Shown: piece after piece, positions 5,431 through 5,657 of the stretch
Layout: each line of letters opens with the position of its first letter
Position numbering within the stretch: position 1 is the stretch's first letter
Source of the DNA: Rhodospirillaceae bacterium
GTDB taxonomy: Bacteria; Pseudomonadota; Alphaproteobacteria; Rhodospirillales_A; Casp-alpha2
NCBI GenBank assembly: GCA_003488105.1
Contig: DNMS01000126.1
Coordinates: 459 to 6,115 of the forward strand
DNA: 5,657 nucleotides
Reading direction: 5' to 3'
The notes under the pieces: model-generated
Database searches by the model: none
Seen by the model: only the letters and a program-made list of their open reading frames with translations
What the model was told of the DNA's origin: nothing
Position numbers and translations under genes: made by a program

Positions 5431-5657
5431 TCAGGCCGCCTGGGCGACCTGGGCGATTTCCGCCTGGGCGGCCTTGATGCCGTCGTCGCCCTTGGCCGTG
5501 CCTTCGGCATAGATGAACGAGATGTCCTCAAGCCCGATGAAGTTCAAGGCGCGGCGCAGATAGGGTTCCAGATGGTCCAGGTGGTTGAACGGCGTGCCCG
5601 GGCCGTAAACCCCGCCGCGCGTGGTCACCACATAGATCGGGCTTGAGGACATCTCGT
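5431..5657 (-). CDS. azoR: FMN-dependent NADH-azoreductase, C-terminal fragment
   Basis: The frame stays open to the right edge, so this is the last 75 or so residues of a longer gene; the ATG at 5652 is most likely internal because GAG precedes it in frame and the family needs about 200 residues. YVVTTRGGVYGPG, then LEPYLRRALNFIGLEDISFIYAEGTAKG and a helical AAQAEIAQVAQAA tail, lines up with the end of E. coli AzoR ([33 protein letters not shown]). These homodimeric flavodoxin-fold enzymes reduce azo dyes and, often better, quinones by two-electron transfer from NAD(P)H. The segment SRGG/TRGG contacts FMN in the family. Here it is the first visible gene of the - strand operon; the promoter and any regulator lie outside the window. 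Confidence 0.87.
   Translation of the reverse strand, partial: EMSSSPIYVVTTRGGVYGPGTPFNHLDHLEPYLRRALNFIGLEDISFIYAEGTAKGDDGIKAAQAEIAQVAQAA

Noticed and set aside
4429..5646. A long + strand open frame of 405 codons opposite the GS-HQR and azoreductase genes.
   Set aside because: It is an antisense shadow produced by GC-rich codon bias; the - strand frames carry clear family motifs and this one carries none.
5431..5652. The ATG at 5652 as the start of a 73-residue standalone small protein.
   Set aside because: The sequence aligns with the C-terminal third of azoreductase and the frame is open beyond it to the window edge, so it is the end of a truncated longer gene.

Overview
This is a GC-rich window with codon use typical of a free-living Alphaproteobacterium. 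The protein flavours (FlgG, a YhhW-like pirin, a Xi-class GST) and a possible sigma-54 flagellar promoter would fit a Rhodospirillales-type organism, but the order is a guess. I see no mobile element, CRISPR array, tRNA or rRNA. All genes look intact except the two cut by the window edges.

Layout. At the left edge is the C-terminus of a DUF486 (DMT_6) small membrane protein on the + strand. A 205-base non-coding stretch rich in hairpins follows, including a good intrinsic terminator facing the next gene. That gene is a complete flgG (distal rod protein) on the - strand, standing alone with no flagellar neighbour visible. A 310-base divergent intergenic region carries a near-consensus sigma-54 site for flgG, an AT-rich block and a small dyad. 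It leads into a + strand pair: an NADPH:quinone oxidoreductase-type MDR protein, overlapping by one base a RidA-family protein that lacks the family's catalytic arginine. This pair converges on a four-gene - strand run, read from right to left: FMN-dependent azoreductase (partial, cut by the right edge), glutathionyl-hydroquinone reductase (YqjG/Xi-class GST), arylamine N-acetyltransferase, and pirin (quercetinase-like cupin). Gaps in this run are 33 bases, a 4-base overlap, and 44 bases, so it reads as one operon. A perfect 9-bp stem hairpin sits at the convergence point.

How the genes work together. The right-hand two-thirds is a redox detoxification locus for quinones, azo compounds and arylamines. 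Azoreductase and the MDR reductase reduce quinones (and azo bonds), the GS-hydroquinone reductase recovers hydroquinones from their glutathione adducts, and the N-acetyltransferase caps the arylamines that azo or nitro reduction yields. The pirin may act on flavonols or as a redox-sensing accessory protein. No dedicated regulator is visible; one may lie beyond the right edge. The flgG and DUF486 genes look functionally unrelated to this locus.

Nothing here is clearly a new biological system. The points most worth a second look are the solitary flgG with its own sigma-54-like promoter, the Arg-to-Ser change in the RidA-family protein, and the compact azoreductase/GS-HQR/NAT/pirin operon.
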